Source: Bacillota bacterium
GTDB taxonomy: Bacteria > Bacillota > UBA4882 > UBA8346
Length of the DNA stretch: 64,000 bases
Assembly (NCBI GenBank): GCA_023400055.1
Contig: JAEXFN010000018.1
Location: forward strand, 372,001 to 436,000
Direction of reading: 5' to 3'
The notes beneath the pieces were generated by a model that did not search any database, was not told the origin of the DNA, and saw only the letters and a program-made list of their open reading frames with translations. A program made the position numbers and the translations under genes. Below are positions 41,423 through 49,931 of the stretch, one piece after another. Position 1 is the first letter of the stretch. The number at the start of each line of letters is the position of its first letter.

Positions 41423-44400
41423 CTACGACTCGGCCTCGGCGTTGGCGGGTGGCAACAGCCCGGCCGGAGTCCGGTCGGCCGGCTGTTCCGCTTGCTTGGC
41501 GAGCGACCGCTTCCGCCAGAGCAGATAGATCGCCGGATACACCGCCAGTTCCATTAGGAAGGAGACGAAGATCCCGCCGACCATCGGCGCCGCGATCCGC
41601 TTCATCATGTCGGCGCCGGTCTCCGACAGCGGCGCCCACATGATCGGCAGCAGCCCCATGAACATGACCGCCACCGTCATCATCTTGGGCCGGATCCGCT
41701 TGACCGCCCCTTCGTGAATCGCAAGCTTCAGATCGGCCAGGCTCTTCATCTTGCCGTTCTTGAGCATGGTATCGTAGGCGAGATCCAGGTAGAGCAGCAT
41801 GAACACGCCGGTCTCGGCATCCACGCCGAGCAGGGCGATGATGCCGCACCAGACGCCGATGGAGAGGTTATATTGGAGCAGGAAGAGCGCCCAGACCACC
41901 CCGATCAGCGAGAACGGCACCGCCAGCAGGATAATGGCCGTCTTCACATAGGAGCGGGTGTTGAAATACAACAGGAAGAAGATGATCAGCATGGTCACCG
42001 GGATGATGATCAGCATCCGGCTTTTGACCCGTTCCATCGACTCGTACTGTCCGCTGTAGCTGAGGACATAGCCGGGCGGTATCTTGACGTTCTTGCCGAT
42101 CGCGGCCTTCAGTTCCGTCACATAGCTGCCGATGTCGCGGTTGCCGGGATCCACGAAGACGTAGCCGGCCAGCCGCCCGTTCTCGTCGCGGATCATCCCC
42201 GGGCCGGTGGTCAGGCTGACCTCCGCCAATTGGGAGAGCGGTATCTGGCTGCCGTCCATGGCCGTGATATAGACGTGCTGGATCTTTTCCACCGTGTCCC
42301 TGAGCTCCCGCGGATAGCGGACGTTGATCGGGAAGCGTTCGCGGCCTTCGATGGTCTGGGTGATGTTCTCGCCGCCCACCGCGTACATCAGATTCATCTG
42401 GACTTCCTCGACCGACAGTCCGTAGCGGGCGATCTCGTCCCGCTTCAGGTTGATATCGACGAAATAGCCGCCGGAGGTGCGTTCGGCGTAAACGCTGCGC
42501 GTGCCCTTGATCATCGGCACGTGGAGCTCGATCTGCTTGCCGATCTTTTCGATCTCGCCGATGTCGTCGCCGTAGATCTTGATGCCGACCGGAGTCCGGA
42601 CCCCGGTGGTCAGCATGTCGATCCGGCCCTTGATCGGCTGGGCCCACATGTTGACCTGGCCGGGGATGCGCAGCTCGCGGGTCATCTGCGCCAGCAGCTC
42701 GTCATAACTGATCCGGTCCGGCCAGAACAGCCGGAACGGGCCCTTCATGAACTCCGGCAGCCCGCGGTACCATTGTTTCTTCTCCCGCCACTGCTGCTCC
42801 GGCTTGAGCACGATGGTGGTTTCCATCATCGAGAACGGCGCCGAGTCGGTGGAAGTATCGGCCCGGCCCGCCTTGCCGAAGACCGTCTCCACCTCGGGGA
42901 AGGACTTGATGATCTTGTCCTGGACCTGCAGGATCTTCGAAGCCTCGGTCACTGAGATCCCCGGCAGCGTGGTCGGCATGTAGAGGATCGAGCCTTCATT
43001 CAACGGCGGCATGAACTCGCTGCCGATGAACTTGAAGACCGGCATGCTCAGGACGAAAGCCAGCGCGGCGATGAGGATGATGCGCCCGGGATGCTTCAGG
43101 ACGAAGTCGATGACCGGCCCGTAGATCCTGAAAAGCGCCCGCGAGATCGGGTGATCCTCCTCGGCATGGATCTTGCCGACCAGTACTTTATTGGTGATGC
43201 CGTTCAGCCAGCCCGGCTTGAAACGGAACTTCTTCATCCGGATAAACAGCAGCTGAATGGCTGGCACCAGCGTAATCGCCAACAGCGCCCCGAAGAACAT
43301 CGCGAAGTTCTTGGTGAACGCCAACGGCCGGAAGAGCCGCCCTTCGATCCCTTCCAGGGTGAAGATGGGCAGGAAGGAAACGCCGATGACGATCAGCGAG
43401 AAGAAGGACGGCCGGCCCACTTCCTTCATGGAATCGATCAGCACCTCGCGGTAATCGCCCTTTTCCCCCTGGGTCTGCCAGAGGTGGAGGTGCTTATGGC
43501 CGTTCTCGATCATCACGATCGAGGCGTCGACCATTGCCCCGATAGCAATGGCGATGCCGCCCAGCGACATGATGTTAGAGGTCAGCCCCAGATAATTCAT
43601 GGGGATGAACGATAAGAGCACCGCGATGGGCAAGGTCACGATGGGCACCATCGCCGAGGGGATATGCATCAGGAAGACCAGGATCACCAAGGCGACCACG
43701 ATCATCTCTTCGAGCAGCTTGTTGCTGAGGGTCTTGATGGAGTTTTTGATCAGCGTCGAGCGGTCATAGACCGGCACAAGCTGCACGCCCTCGGGCAGCT
43801 TGATATCCCTGAGTTTCGCCTTGACATCGTTGATCACGTTCATGGCGTTCTCGCCGTAACGCATGACCACGATTCCGCCGACGGTCTCGCCCAGGCCGTT
43901 GAAATCGGCCAGGCCGCGCCGCATGTCCGGTCCCAGGCGGATGTCGGCGACGTCCTTGACCTTGACCGGGAAGCCGTTCATCGACTTGAGCACGATCTCG
44001 CCGATGTCGTCCTTATCCTTGATATAGCCGCGCACCGTCACCATGAATTCCCGGCCCGCGATGTCCAGCAGCCTGGCGCCGACCTCTTCGTTGGCCGATT
44101 GCACCGCCTTGACCACGTCGCCGACGGATAGCTTATAGACGGCCATCGCACCCGGGTCCAGGGTAATCTGGTATTGATTCACGAAACCGCCGATCGAGGC
44201 GACTTCGGAGACGCCTTTCACCGACTGCAGCGCGTATTTGAGGTGCCAGTCCTGGAAACGCCGCAGATCGGCCAGGGAGTTCCGGCCGCTCTTGTCGACC
44301 AGCGCATACTGGTAGATCCAGCCCAAACCGGTGGCGTCGGGTCCCAGCTCCAGCTTGACCCCTTGCGGCAGCTGCGAATTGACTTTCGAGAGGTATTCCA

Positions 44401-44728
44401 TCACCCGGGAACGGGCCCAGTAAACATCGGTGCCGTCCTCGAAGATAATATAGACGTAGGAGAAACCATAATCCGAGAAGGCCCGGATATCCTTGACCTT
44501 CGGCGCGCCGAGCAACGCGGAGACGATCGGGTAGGAGACCTGGTCCTCGATGATTTGGGGCGGCCGGTCCCAGCGGGCGTAGACGATCACCTGGGTGTCG
44601 GTGAGATCGGGGATCGCATCCAGCGGAATCTGATTGATCGCCCAGATGGCCCAGAAGACGACGGCGACCACCCCGATGAAGACAAACGCCCGGTTTCTGG
44701 CGGACCATTCGATAATACGTTCAATCAT
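41423..44728 (-). CDS. cusA: Heavy-metal efflux RND transporter (CusA/CzcA family)
   Basis: The 1101-residue protein is the inner-membrane pump of a tripartite RND system exporting monovalent copper/silver or divalent cations. Twelve membrane segments and two large periplasmic loops are evident. The N-terminus NRAFVFIGVVAVVFWAIWAI, then IPLDAIPDLTDTQVIVY is the CusA/CzcA signature. Methionines expected for Cu/Ag relay occur in NEGSILYMP, PFSMMETT and GRIDMLTTGVRTP, matching the three-Met cluster of CusA, so copper/silver is favoured over Zn/Co. The conserved charged membrane residues lie in GGIAIAIGAMVDASIVMIEN. It is the last gene of cusCBA, 75 bases after the adaptor gene, and the operon faces leftward, adjacent to its own sensor/regulator genes. 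Confidence 0.96.
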   Translation of the reverse strand: MIERIIEWSARNRAFVFIGVVAVVFWAIWAINQIPLDAIPDLTDTQVIVYARWDRPPQIIEDQVSYPIVSALLGAPKVKDIRAFSDYGFSYVYIIFEDGTDVYWARSRVMEYLSKVNSQLPQGVKLELGPDATGLGWIYQYALVDKSGRNSLADLRRFQDWHLKYALQSVKGVSEVASIGGFVNQYQITLDPGAMAVYKLSVGDVVKAVQSANEEVGARLLDIAGREFMVTVRGYIKDKDDIGEIVLKSMNGFPVKVKDVADIRLGPDMRRGLADFNGLGETVGGIVVMRYGENAMNVINDVKAKLRDIKLPEGVQLVPVYDRSTLIKNSIKTLSNKLLEEMIVVALVILVFLMHIPSAMVPIVTLPIAVLLSFIPMNYLGLTSNIMSLGGIAIAIGAMVDASIVMIENGHKHLHLWQTQGEKGDYREVLIDSMKEVGRPSFFSLIVIGVSFLPIFTLEGIEGRLFRPLAFTKNFAMFFGALLAITLVPAIQLLFIRMKKFRFKPGWLNGITNKVLVGKIHAEEDHPISRALFRIYGPVIDFVLKHPGRIILIAALAFVLSMPVFKFIGSEFMPPLNEGSILYMPTTLPGISVTEASKILQVQDKIIKSFPEVETVFGKAGRADTSTDSAPFSMMETTIVLKPEQQWREKKQWYRGLPEFMKGPFRLFWPDRISYDELLAQMTRELRIPGQVNMWAQPIKGRIDMLTTGVRTPVGIKIYGDDIGEIEKIGKQIELHVPMIKGTRSVYAERTSGGYFVDINLKRDEIARYGLSVEEVQMNLMYAVGGENITQTIEGRERFPINVRYPRELRDTVEKIQHVYITAMDGSQIPLSQLAEVSLTTGPGMIRDENGRLAGYVFVDPGNRDIGSYVTELKAAIGKNVKIPPGYVLSYSGQYESMERVKSRMLIIIPVTMLIIFFLLYFNTRSYVKTAIILLAVPFSLIGVVWALFLLQYNLSIGVWCGIIALLGVDAETGVFMLLYLDLAYDTMLKNGKMKSLADLKLAIHEGAVKRIRPKMMTVAVMFMGLLPIMWAPLSETGADMMKRIAAPMVGGIFVSFLMELAVYPAIYLLWRKRSLAKQAEQPADRTPAGLLPPANAEAES

Positions 44729-44803
44729 GTGCGTGATCCTTTCATGGCAGATTTTCCTGACCCGTATCCCGGCCAGGTCGGCAAGGCCCTTTCCGCCGGG
44801 GCG

Positions 44804-45889
44804 TCAGTGGCTCATGCTCATGTTGCCGGTCGCCGCCTTTAACTGGCTTTCCGAATCGATAAAGAAGTTGGCCGAGTTGACCACTTTTTCGCCGAATCGG
44901 ACGCCGGAGATCACTTCGTAATACCCCGCGGCATGGCGGCCCAGCACCAGCTGGCGCGGTTCGAAATAGCCGTCGCCCTTGCTGACGAAGGCGATCTGGC
45001 GCCCGCCGCTGTCGATCACCGCCTCTTCCGGCAGCGCCACCACCGTGCCGATGGGAACCTCGATATCGACATCGACGTAGCTTTCATGAGCCAGCGGCGC
45101 ACTGGAGTCGGTCAGGATCCGCGCCCGGATGCTGCGGGTCTCCGGGTCGATGACCGTGTCTATCGAGTCGATCGTGCCGTAAAGAGTCTGCCCCGCCAGC
45201 TCCGAGCTAGTGATGCGGACTCTTTGGCCCGCCTTGACGTAGGGGAGGTCTTTCTGGTAGATTTGGGCATAGATCCAAGCCCGGGAGGAACTCCCTCCCT
45301 CGATCAGCGAATCGTCGCTGCGGCCCCGCGCTATCAGCCGGTTGATCTGGGCATTGCTGTATCCCATGATCGCCAGCTTCTTACGGGCCGAATCGAAGAT
45401 CACCCTGGCGCTTTCCTGGCCGTCCATCCCGGCCAGGCTCCGGTAATAACGGTTGGCGCTGATCAATTCTTGTTGCGCCGCGTAAAGATCCGTGTCATGA
45501 GAAGTAACCCCGTAAGCCCGGATGGTCCGGCTCAGCGTCTGTCTGCCGACCACTGCGGTTTTCACCCCGATCAATTGTTGCTTTCGGGCATCCAATTGAA
45601 TCTGGGTATACCCCGGCACATTTTTGTCCTCCGGAGTCGAGTCGCCCATGTCCATCCCGGGCATAGAAGCCATATCCATTCCGGACATGGAGGAATCTTG
45701 CTGGCCTTGATCCTGTCCCGTATCCATGCTGGCCATCGCGTCACTGTCTTTCCCCATATCCATGGCTGCCATCGAATCGCCCCCGCCGGCGGGACCCTTC
45801 GGTTTCAGCTGCTGATAAACGACTAAACCGGATGTCGCCAAGATGACCACCAGAGCCGCGCCGATTACGATCTTCCATCGCGTCTTCAT
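44804..45889 (-). CDS. cusB: RND efflux periplasmic adaptor (CusB family) with Met/Asp-rich N-terminus
   Basis: The 361-residue protein is a membrane-fusion protein with an N-terminal anchor (KIVIGAALVVILATSGLVVY). Residues 40-90 form a Met-rich, His-free metal-binding stretch: MAAMDMGKDSDAMASMDTGQ, then repeats of SGMDMASMPGMDMGDS, the type of segment that captures Cu(I)/Ag(I). It continues with the adaptor core VPGYTQIQLDARKQQLIGVK, a hairpin region, and the barrel/membrane-proximal domain IGTVVALPEEAVIDSGGRQI. It lacks the C-terminal CusF-like domain of some relatives. The start overlaps the stop of the outer-membrane gene as ATGA, so translation is coupled. AGGAG lies before the ATG. Confidence 0.93.
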   Translation of the reverse strand: MKTRWKIVIGAALVVILATSGLVVYQQLKPKGPAGGGDSMAAMDMGKDSDAMASMDTGQDQGQQDSSMSGMDMASMPGMDMGDSTPEDKNVPGYTQIQLDARKQQLIGVKTAVVGRQTLSRTIRAYGVTSHDTDLYAAQQELISANRYYRSLAGMDGQESARVIFDSARKKLAIMGYSNAQINRLIARGRSDDSLIEGGSSSRAWIYAQIYQKDLPYVKAGQRVRITSSELAGQTLYGTIDSIDTVIDPETRSIRARILTDSSAPLAHESYVDVDIEVPIGTVVALPEEAVIDSGGRQIAFVSKGDGYFEPRQLVLGRHAAGYYEVISGVRFGEKVVNSANFFIDSESQLKAATGNMSMSH

Positions 45890-47196
45890 TGTTTCTCCTC
45901 TCCCGGCAACGGGCCCGTGGTATAAAACTCCAGATAGACCCGTTCCTCCATCACCAGTTGTTTGCTCTTTTCGATCCCGGACAAAGTATCGTACACGGCC
46001 TGGAAGGTCTCGATCAGCTCGTTGAAACCGATCCGGTTAATCTGGTAATCTTTCAAGGCGACGTCAAAAGCCTGTTGTGTCCCGCTTTTGAGCGCCGTCT
46101 GATAAAGGGTCAGGGCGTCATTGGCTTTCGACAGCGCGGCGTAACGGGCATGAAGCTGCTGCGCGATCTGGTTCTCGGTGTCCTGGCGCTCGTCGACCGT
46201 AGCCTCGCTCATGGCCCCGGCGGCGCTGATTAATGGTTCTTGCTTGTGCTTATAAAAGAGCGGCAGGGGAATGGCCACTCCCAGCGAGTAGGCCTTATCG
46301 CCGTTGCGCATCGTTTCCAGGGCGCCGCGCAGCATGAAATCGGGCAGCGGATCCAGCCGCATCTGCTCCGCCTCCGCCGCCATCCGCCGTTCCATCGCTT
46401 TTTTCATCCGGATCGCCGGGAAATCGGCCAAGGCCTTGGCGATCAGCTCCGCTTCCTTCGGGAGCGCTTTGAGCGGCGCATAGTTGTAAGTAAACACCGT
46501 ATTGGGGGGAATGACCCCGCCGAGCATCGCCGCCAGATCCGCCGCCATCCGAGCCCGTTCCGCCTCCATCGCCAAAATATCCGTCTTGGCCATGGCCTTC
46601 ATGTTATTGGTGCGGATAAATTCGGACAGGGTGGCTTTGCCGCCGGCGAAGCGGGCCGCGATCACCGCGCCCATCGCTTCCAGCTGCTTTTGCTTTTTAT
46701 CCTCGACGGCCAGCCGGGCATCCATGGCCGCGATACCGTAATACATCAGGGCGACATCCTTCTGCAGATCGGCGGCCTTCATGGCATACGTTTCGCGCGC
46801 GATATCGGCCTCGGCCCGCTGCCGTTCGGCCGCGGCCTTCAATTTGCCGGGATAGGGGATCATCTGGCTCCACGAATATTCGAAGCCCTGATCCTCCGGC
46901 GCCATCGCCGAACCGAGCGGATTCTTCATGGTTTCGATCATGAACTCCGGATCGGGCGGGCTCGCCGCGGGCGTCACTTTCAGCGCCGCCGCGTCGGCTT
47001 GACGCTTGGTGGCGCTGAGATCGGGATTTTTCGACAACGCGGTGGCGATCAGGGCCGACAATCCGCTATTGCCGGGCGTTGCGGTCGCGGCGAGGGTTAC
47101 TGTCCCGGAGAATATTACGAAAATGACGATAGCGATTCCCATGCCGACATAACCGAGTCTTCGTTTCCGGCATACTGCCGCGGTTTTACGATCCAT
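45886..47196 (-). CDS. cusC: TolC-family outer membrane efflux protein (CusC-like)
   Basis: The 436-residue protein is the outer-membrane channel of the efflux system. After a signal peptide (VGMGIAIVIFVIFSGTVTLA) it shows the two tandem outer-membrane-efflux repeats rich in Ala, Glu and Gln, for example LSALIATALSKNPDLSATKR, QKQLEAMGAVIAARFAGGKA and ATVDERQDTENQIAQQLHAR, then YQINRIGFNELIETFQAVYD. Presence of such a channel implies an outer membrane. The ATG at 47196 has GAGAGG before it; the ATG at 47220 is less well placed. It is the first gene of cusCBA. A hairpin with a T-run lies just upstream (47250-47285) and could act as an attenuator. Confidence 0.93.
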   Translation of the reverse strand: MDRKTAAVCRKRRLGYVGMGIAIVIFVIFSGTVTLAATATPGNSGLSALIATALSKNPDLSATKRQADAAALKVTPAASPPDPEFMIETMKNPLGSAMAPEDQGFEYSWSQMIPYPGKLKAAAERQRAEADIARETYAMKAADLQKDVALMYYGIAAMDARLAVEDKKQKQLEAMGAVIAARFAGGKATLSEFIRTNNMKAMAKTDILAMEAERARMAADLAAMLGGVIPPNTVFTYNYAPLKALPKEAELIAKALADFPAIRMKKAMERRMAAEAEQMRLDPLPDFMLRGALETMRNGDKAYSLGVAIPLPLFYKHKQEPLISAAGAMSEATVDERQDTENQIAQQLHARYAALSKANDALTLYQTALKSGTQQAFDVALKDYQINRIGFNELIETFQAVYDTLSGIEKSKQLVMEERVYLEFYTTGPLPGEEKQ

Positions 47197-47249
47197 GTTT
47201 AACCTCTCTTTTCTGTTCATCCTTCTACCGGCGGTAGACCGGTTTCATT

Positions 47250-47285
47250 TAAAAAGCTAGGCTGTTGATACTCTGTCAACAGCCT
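47250..47285 (-). terminator. Terminator-like hairpin upstream of cusC
   Basis: AGGCTGTTGA and TCAACAGCCT are perfect 10-base arms around a 7-base loop; on the minus strand the stem is followed by AGCTTTTT. It lies 55 bases before the cusC start and far from the 3' end of any recognised gene, so it may attenuate cusC or end a decayed element upstream. Confidence 0.6.
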
Positions 47286-47464
47286 TGGCCTCCACCCGGG
47301 AGTCCAACAAAATTTGGAGGACAGTAAAAAACTACTCGCCTCTTACGGCTCTCCCTCTCGTTAGCGGGGCCAACCGGAAGCGACTCGCGGTTGAAACTGC
47401 GGAATGCCAATTCAGCCTCGATAGTGCTAGCATAATTTATCGAGCTTAGATGAATATGAAACAA
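47286..47464 (-). pseudogene. Possible transposase (TnpB-like) 3' remnant or small decayed element
   Basis: A leftward frame of 62 codons reads ...NRESLPVGPANERESRKRR..., which resembles the C-terminal end of some OrfB/TnpB proteins, where the coding end overlaps a structured RNA and right-end hairpin. No upstream portion of a transposase is present. The call rests on pattern memory only and could be wrong. Confidence 0.25.
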
Positions 47465-47502
47465 ACCTTAAAATAAACTGAGAAAATCCTGCCGCGCGCC
47501 AC

Positions 47503-47533
47503 AAAAAAAGACCGCCAGTTTGGCGGTCTTTGC
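47503..47533 (-). terminator. Intrinsic terminator of the cus sensor/regulator operon
   Basis: On the minus strand AAAGACCGCC-AAAC-TGGCGGTCTTTTTTT forms a strong stem with a T-run, beginning a few bases after the histidine kinase stop codon (47539). It separates this operon from cusCBA. Confidence 0.92.
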
Positions 47534-47538
47534 TGCGT

Positions 47539-48933
47539 TCAATGTCCGGCCCGGTATTTGGGGAACTTCACTTCCACCCGCAATCCATTGGGTTGCCGGT
47601 TGGACAGTTGCAGGACGGCGCGATGGTTGGCCGCGATCGACCGGGCGATCGCCAGCCCCAGGCCGGACCCGGGGATACCCCGGATGTTGCTGGCCCGGTA
47701 AAAACGATTGCCCACCAAGGGCATTTCGGCTTCGGGAATTCCCGGCCCGTCATCGCTGACGGCCAAGAACGGCAGCTGATTCCGGGTGCCGATCGTCACT
47801 TCGATCCGGCCCGGGGCGGCCGTATATTTCAGCGCGTTGTCCAGGAGAATGATCAACAGTTGCTTCAGTTTATCGGGATCCCCGGCCACCAGCACTCCGC
47901 CGGGCGCTTGCAGGGTGATCCGCCGGGCCGCCGCGCCATGCTGCCAACCGGCCAGGGTCTCCCGGGCGATGGCGGTCAAATCCACCGGCAACAGCTCGGG
48001 CAGGCCCTGCCCCTCGCTGCGGGCCAACAGCAGCAGTTCGTGGACCAGGCCGGCCATCCGGTCGACTTCGGCGGCGCTTTCTCGCAACACCAGATCCCGT
48101 TCGGCCGCGGGCAGATCGGCCGCCCGCTTCAGGAAGTCCAGGTTGGCCTTGATCGAGGTCAAGGGGGTCCGCAGCTCATGCGAGACGTCGGCCAGGAACT
48201 TCCGTTGGGTCTCATAAGAAGCCTCCACCGAGCCCAGCATCCGGTTGAGCGCCTGGCACAGCTCGCCGAACTCGTCCTGCGTTTCGCCGAAATTCTCGAT
48301 CCTCCGGCTCAACTGGCCCGAAGCCGCAATCTGCAGCGACGCCCGGGTCATCAGGTTGACCGGCCGCAAAGTGCGGCCGACGAAACTCCAGGAGATCACC
48401 GAACAGACCGCCACCGCGATCAGCCAGCCGATTCCCAGAAATATCGCCAATCCCGCCAGGGTGGAGTTGATGTGATCGAGAGAACGTCCCACCACCCAAT
48501 GCGAACGGCGGCCGTCGGGCTCCACCCGGTGGAAAACGAAGATCCTGAACCACTGGCGGTTCATGGCCACCGTCTTTTCGTCCTGCCGTTTGCCGGCCGC
48601 CGCCGGGATCCGGGCGACCATGCTCCGGATGCGGGCGATCACGGCCGGGCTGATGAGGTCGTCGGAATCGGAGCGGCCCTGTTCATCCAGCATGATCGAG
48701 AAGGATTCCGGTACCATGGCGTCGGCTTTGGCGCTGGAGACCGTCCGGGCCGGACGGACCCGTCTCGCGGCGATGCCGGAATTGGCATCGGCCCAGGCGA
48801 GCAAGGACTCGTTCACTTCGCGGTTTAAATGGTAGCGCAGCGCCAGATACAGCCCGCCGGTAAAGACCAGCAATAAAACGGCCAAGATGCACGAATGCCA
48901 GACTACCAAACGGTTGCGGATGGGCCAAACCAT
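47539..48933 (-). CDS. Sensor histidine kinase, CusS-like
   Basis: The 464-residue protein has two membrane segments (about 12-32 and 165-190) bordering a periplasmic sensor loop, a HAMP linker (VNLMTRASLQIAASGQLSRR), the HisKA phosphoacceptor FLADVSHELRTPLTSIKANL and the ATPase boxes LLDNALKYTAAPGRIEV, VSDDGPGIP and GSGLGLAIAR. It is encoded directly after the OmpR-type regulator (three bases between them) and next to cusCBA, so copper/silver sensing is likely by analogy with CusS. The periplasmic loop has few His/Met residues, so the metal site is not obvious. A terminator follows immediately. Confidence 0.93.
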   Translation of the reverse strand: MVWPIRNRLVVWHSCILAVLLLVFTGGLYLALRYHLNREVNESLLAWADANSGIAARRVRPARTVSSAKADAMVPESFSIMLDEQGRSDSDDLISPAVIARIRSMVARIPAAAGKRQDEKTVAMNRQWFRIFVFHRVEPDGRRSHWVVGRSLDHINSTLAGLAIFLGIGWLIAVAVCSVISWSFVGRTLRPVNLMTRASLQIAASGQLSRRIENFGETQDEFGELCQALNRMLGSVEASYETQRKFLADVSHELRTPLTSIKANLDFLKRAADLPAAERDLVLRESAAEVDRMAGLVHELLLLARSEGQGLPELLPVDLTAIARETLAGWQHGAAARRITLQAPGGVLVAGDPDKLKQLLIILLDNALKYTAAPGRIEVTIGTRNQLPFLAVSDDGPGIPEAEMPLVGNRFYRASNIRGIPGSGLGLAIARSIAANHRAVLQLSNRQPNGLRVEVKFPKYRAGH

Positions 48934-48936
48934 CGG

Positions 48937-49620
48937 CTACTCCTTTAAAATATATCCCGAACCCCGGACGGTGTGGATCAGGCGGGCTTCACCGTTCTGT
49001 TCCAGCTTGGTCCGGAGATAGCGGATATAGACTTCGACAATGTTGGATTCGCCGCCAAAATCGTAGCCCCACACGGTTTCAAGCATCATTTCCTTGCTGA
49101 GCACCCGGCGCGGATTGGTCATCAGATAATATAACAACTGGTATTCCGTGGTCGACAACTCGATAGAACGGCCATTCCGGCTGGCGGTATGCGACGCGGT
49201 ATCCAACGCCAGATCGGCGCAAGACAGCACCGGCAGTTCCGGCCGGTTGACGCCGCGGCGCAGCAGGGCGCGGATCCGGGCCAACAGTTCCTCATACGCG
49301 AAGGGCTTGACCAGATAATCGTCGCCGCCGCTGTCCAGCCCGGCCACCCGGTCGCCGATCTCATCGCGCGCCGACAGGAAAAGGACCGGAATCTCCGCCT
49401 TGACCTTGAGTCTTTTGCATACTTCGATGCCGGAAAGCCCCGGCATGGCCACATCCAGAATGACCAGGCCGGGCCGGAACCGTTCGGCGGCATCCAGCGC
49501 CGCCGCGCCGTCGTTGGCGACTTCGGTTTGGAATCCTTCGTAAGTCAATACCCGTTTTAACGAACTGGCGATCATCGGGTCATCGTCGACCACCAGAATC
49601 TTCGCTGCAATTGTAGCCAC
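48937..49620 (-). CDS. OmpR/PhoB-family response regulator, CusR-like
   Basis: The 227-residue protein has a receiver domain (VVDDDPMIASSL at the N-terminus, phosphorylated Asp in VILDVAMPGLSG, DDYLVKPFAYEELLAR with the Lys) and a C-terminal winged helix (SCADLALDTASH, STTEYQLLYYLMTNPRRVLS, TVWGYDFGGESNIVEVYIRY, LRTKLEQNGEARLIHTVRGS). It is the first gene of the two-component operon. In the CusRS analogy it would activate cusCBA. A recognisable CusR box was not found in the leader of cusC by eye. GGAGG precedes the start. Confidence 0.94.
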   Translation of the reverse strand: MATIAAKILVVDDDPMIASSLKRVLTYEGFQTEVANDGAAALDAAERFRPGLVILDVAMPGLSGIEVCKRLKVKAEIPVLFLSARDEIGDRVAGLDSGGDDYLVKPFAYEELLARIRALLRRGVNRPELPVLSCADLALDTASHTASRNGRSIELSTTEYQLLYYLMTNPRRVLSKEMMLETVWGYDFGGESNIVEVYIRYLRTKLEQNGEARLIHTVRGSGYILKE

Positions 49621-49836
49621 TGGAACCTCCCGGTTTAACCATGTGATATTGTCTTGCGGGAATCTTCAAACGGCTTTATCCCTTGCTTCCTCGAACTTGG
49701 ACGATCGTCCCAATCGCGGGGCGGGATTTGTCCGCGACACTTTTAGTTAATTATTTTAGCAGCTCTCTGTGGTGATTTTATGAAGAAAAACAATAAAGTG
49801 CCTCAAGCCGGCCGCCCGGAAAGATCCCTTCCCTCG

Positions 49837-49893
49837 ATTTAGTTGCTTTAGTCAAGTAATTTAATTGACTAAAGCAACTAAATGAAATACAAT
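49837..49893 (+). promoter_or_regulatory. Perfect 19-bp inverted repeat overlapping a sigma-A promoter (MarR operator)
   Basis: ATTTAGTTGCTTTAGTCAA (49837-49855) and TTGACTAAAGCAACTAAAT (49865-49883) are exact inverted copies around a 9-base spacer. The second arm begins with the -35 TTGACT (49865-49870); TACAAT at 49888-49893 follows after 17 bases. A MarR dimer bound here would block the promoter of the gene at 49932, so autorepression is expected. Confidence 0.9.
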
Positions 49894-49931
49894 AAAACTA
49901 TCAAATTTCATTGCACCGGGAGGTAATTACG

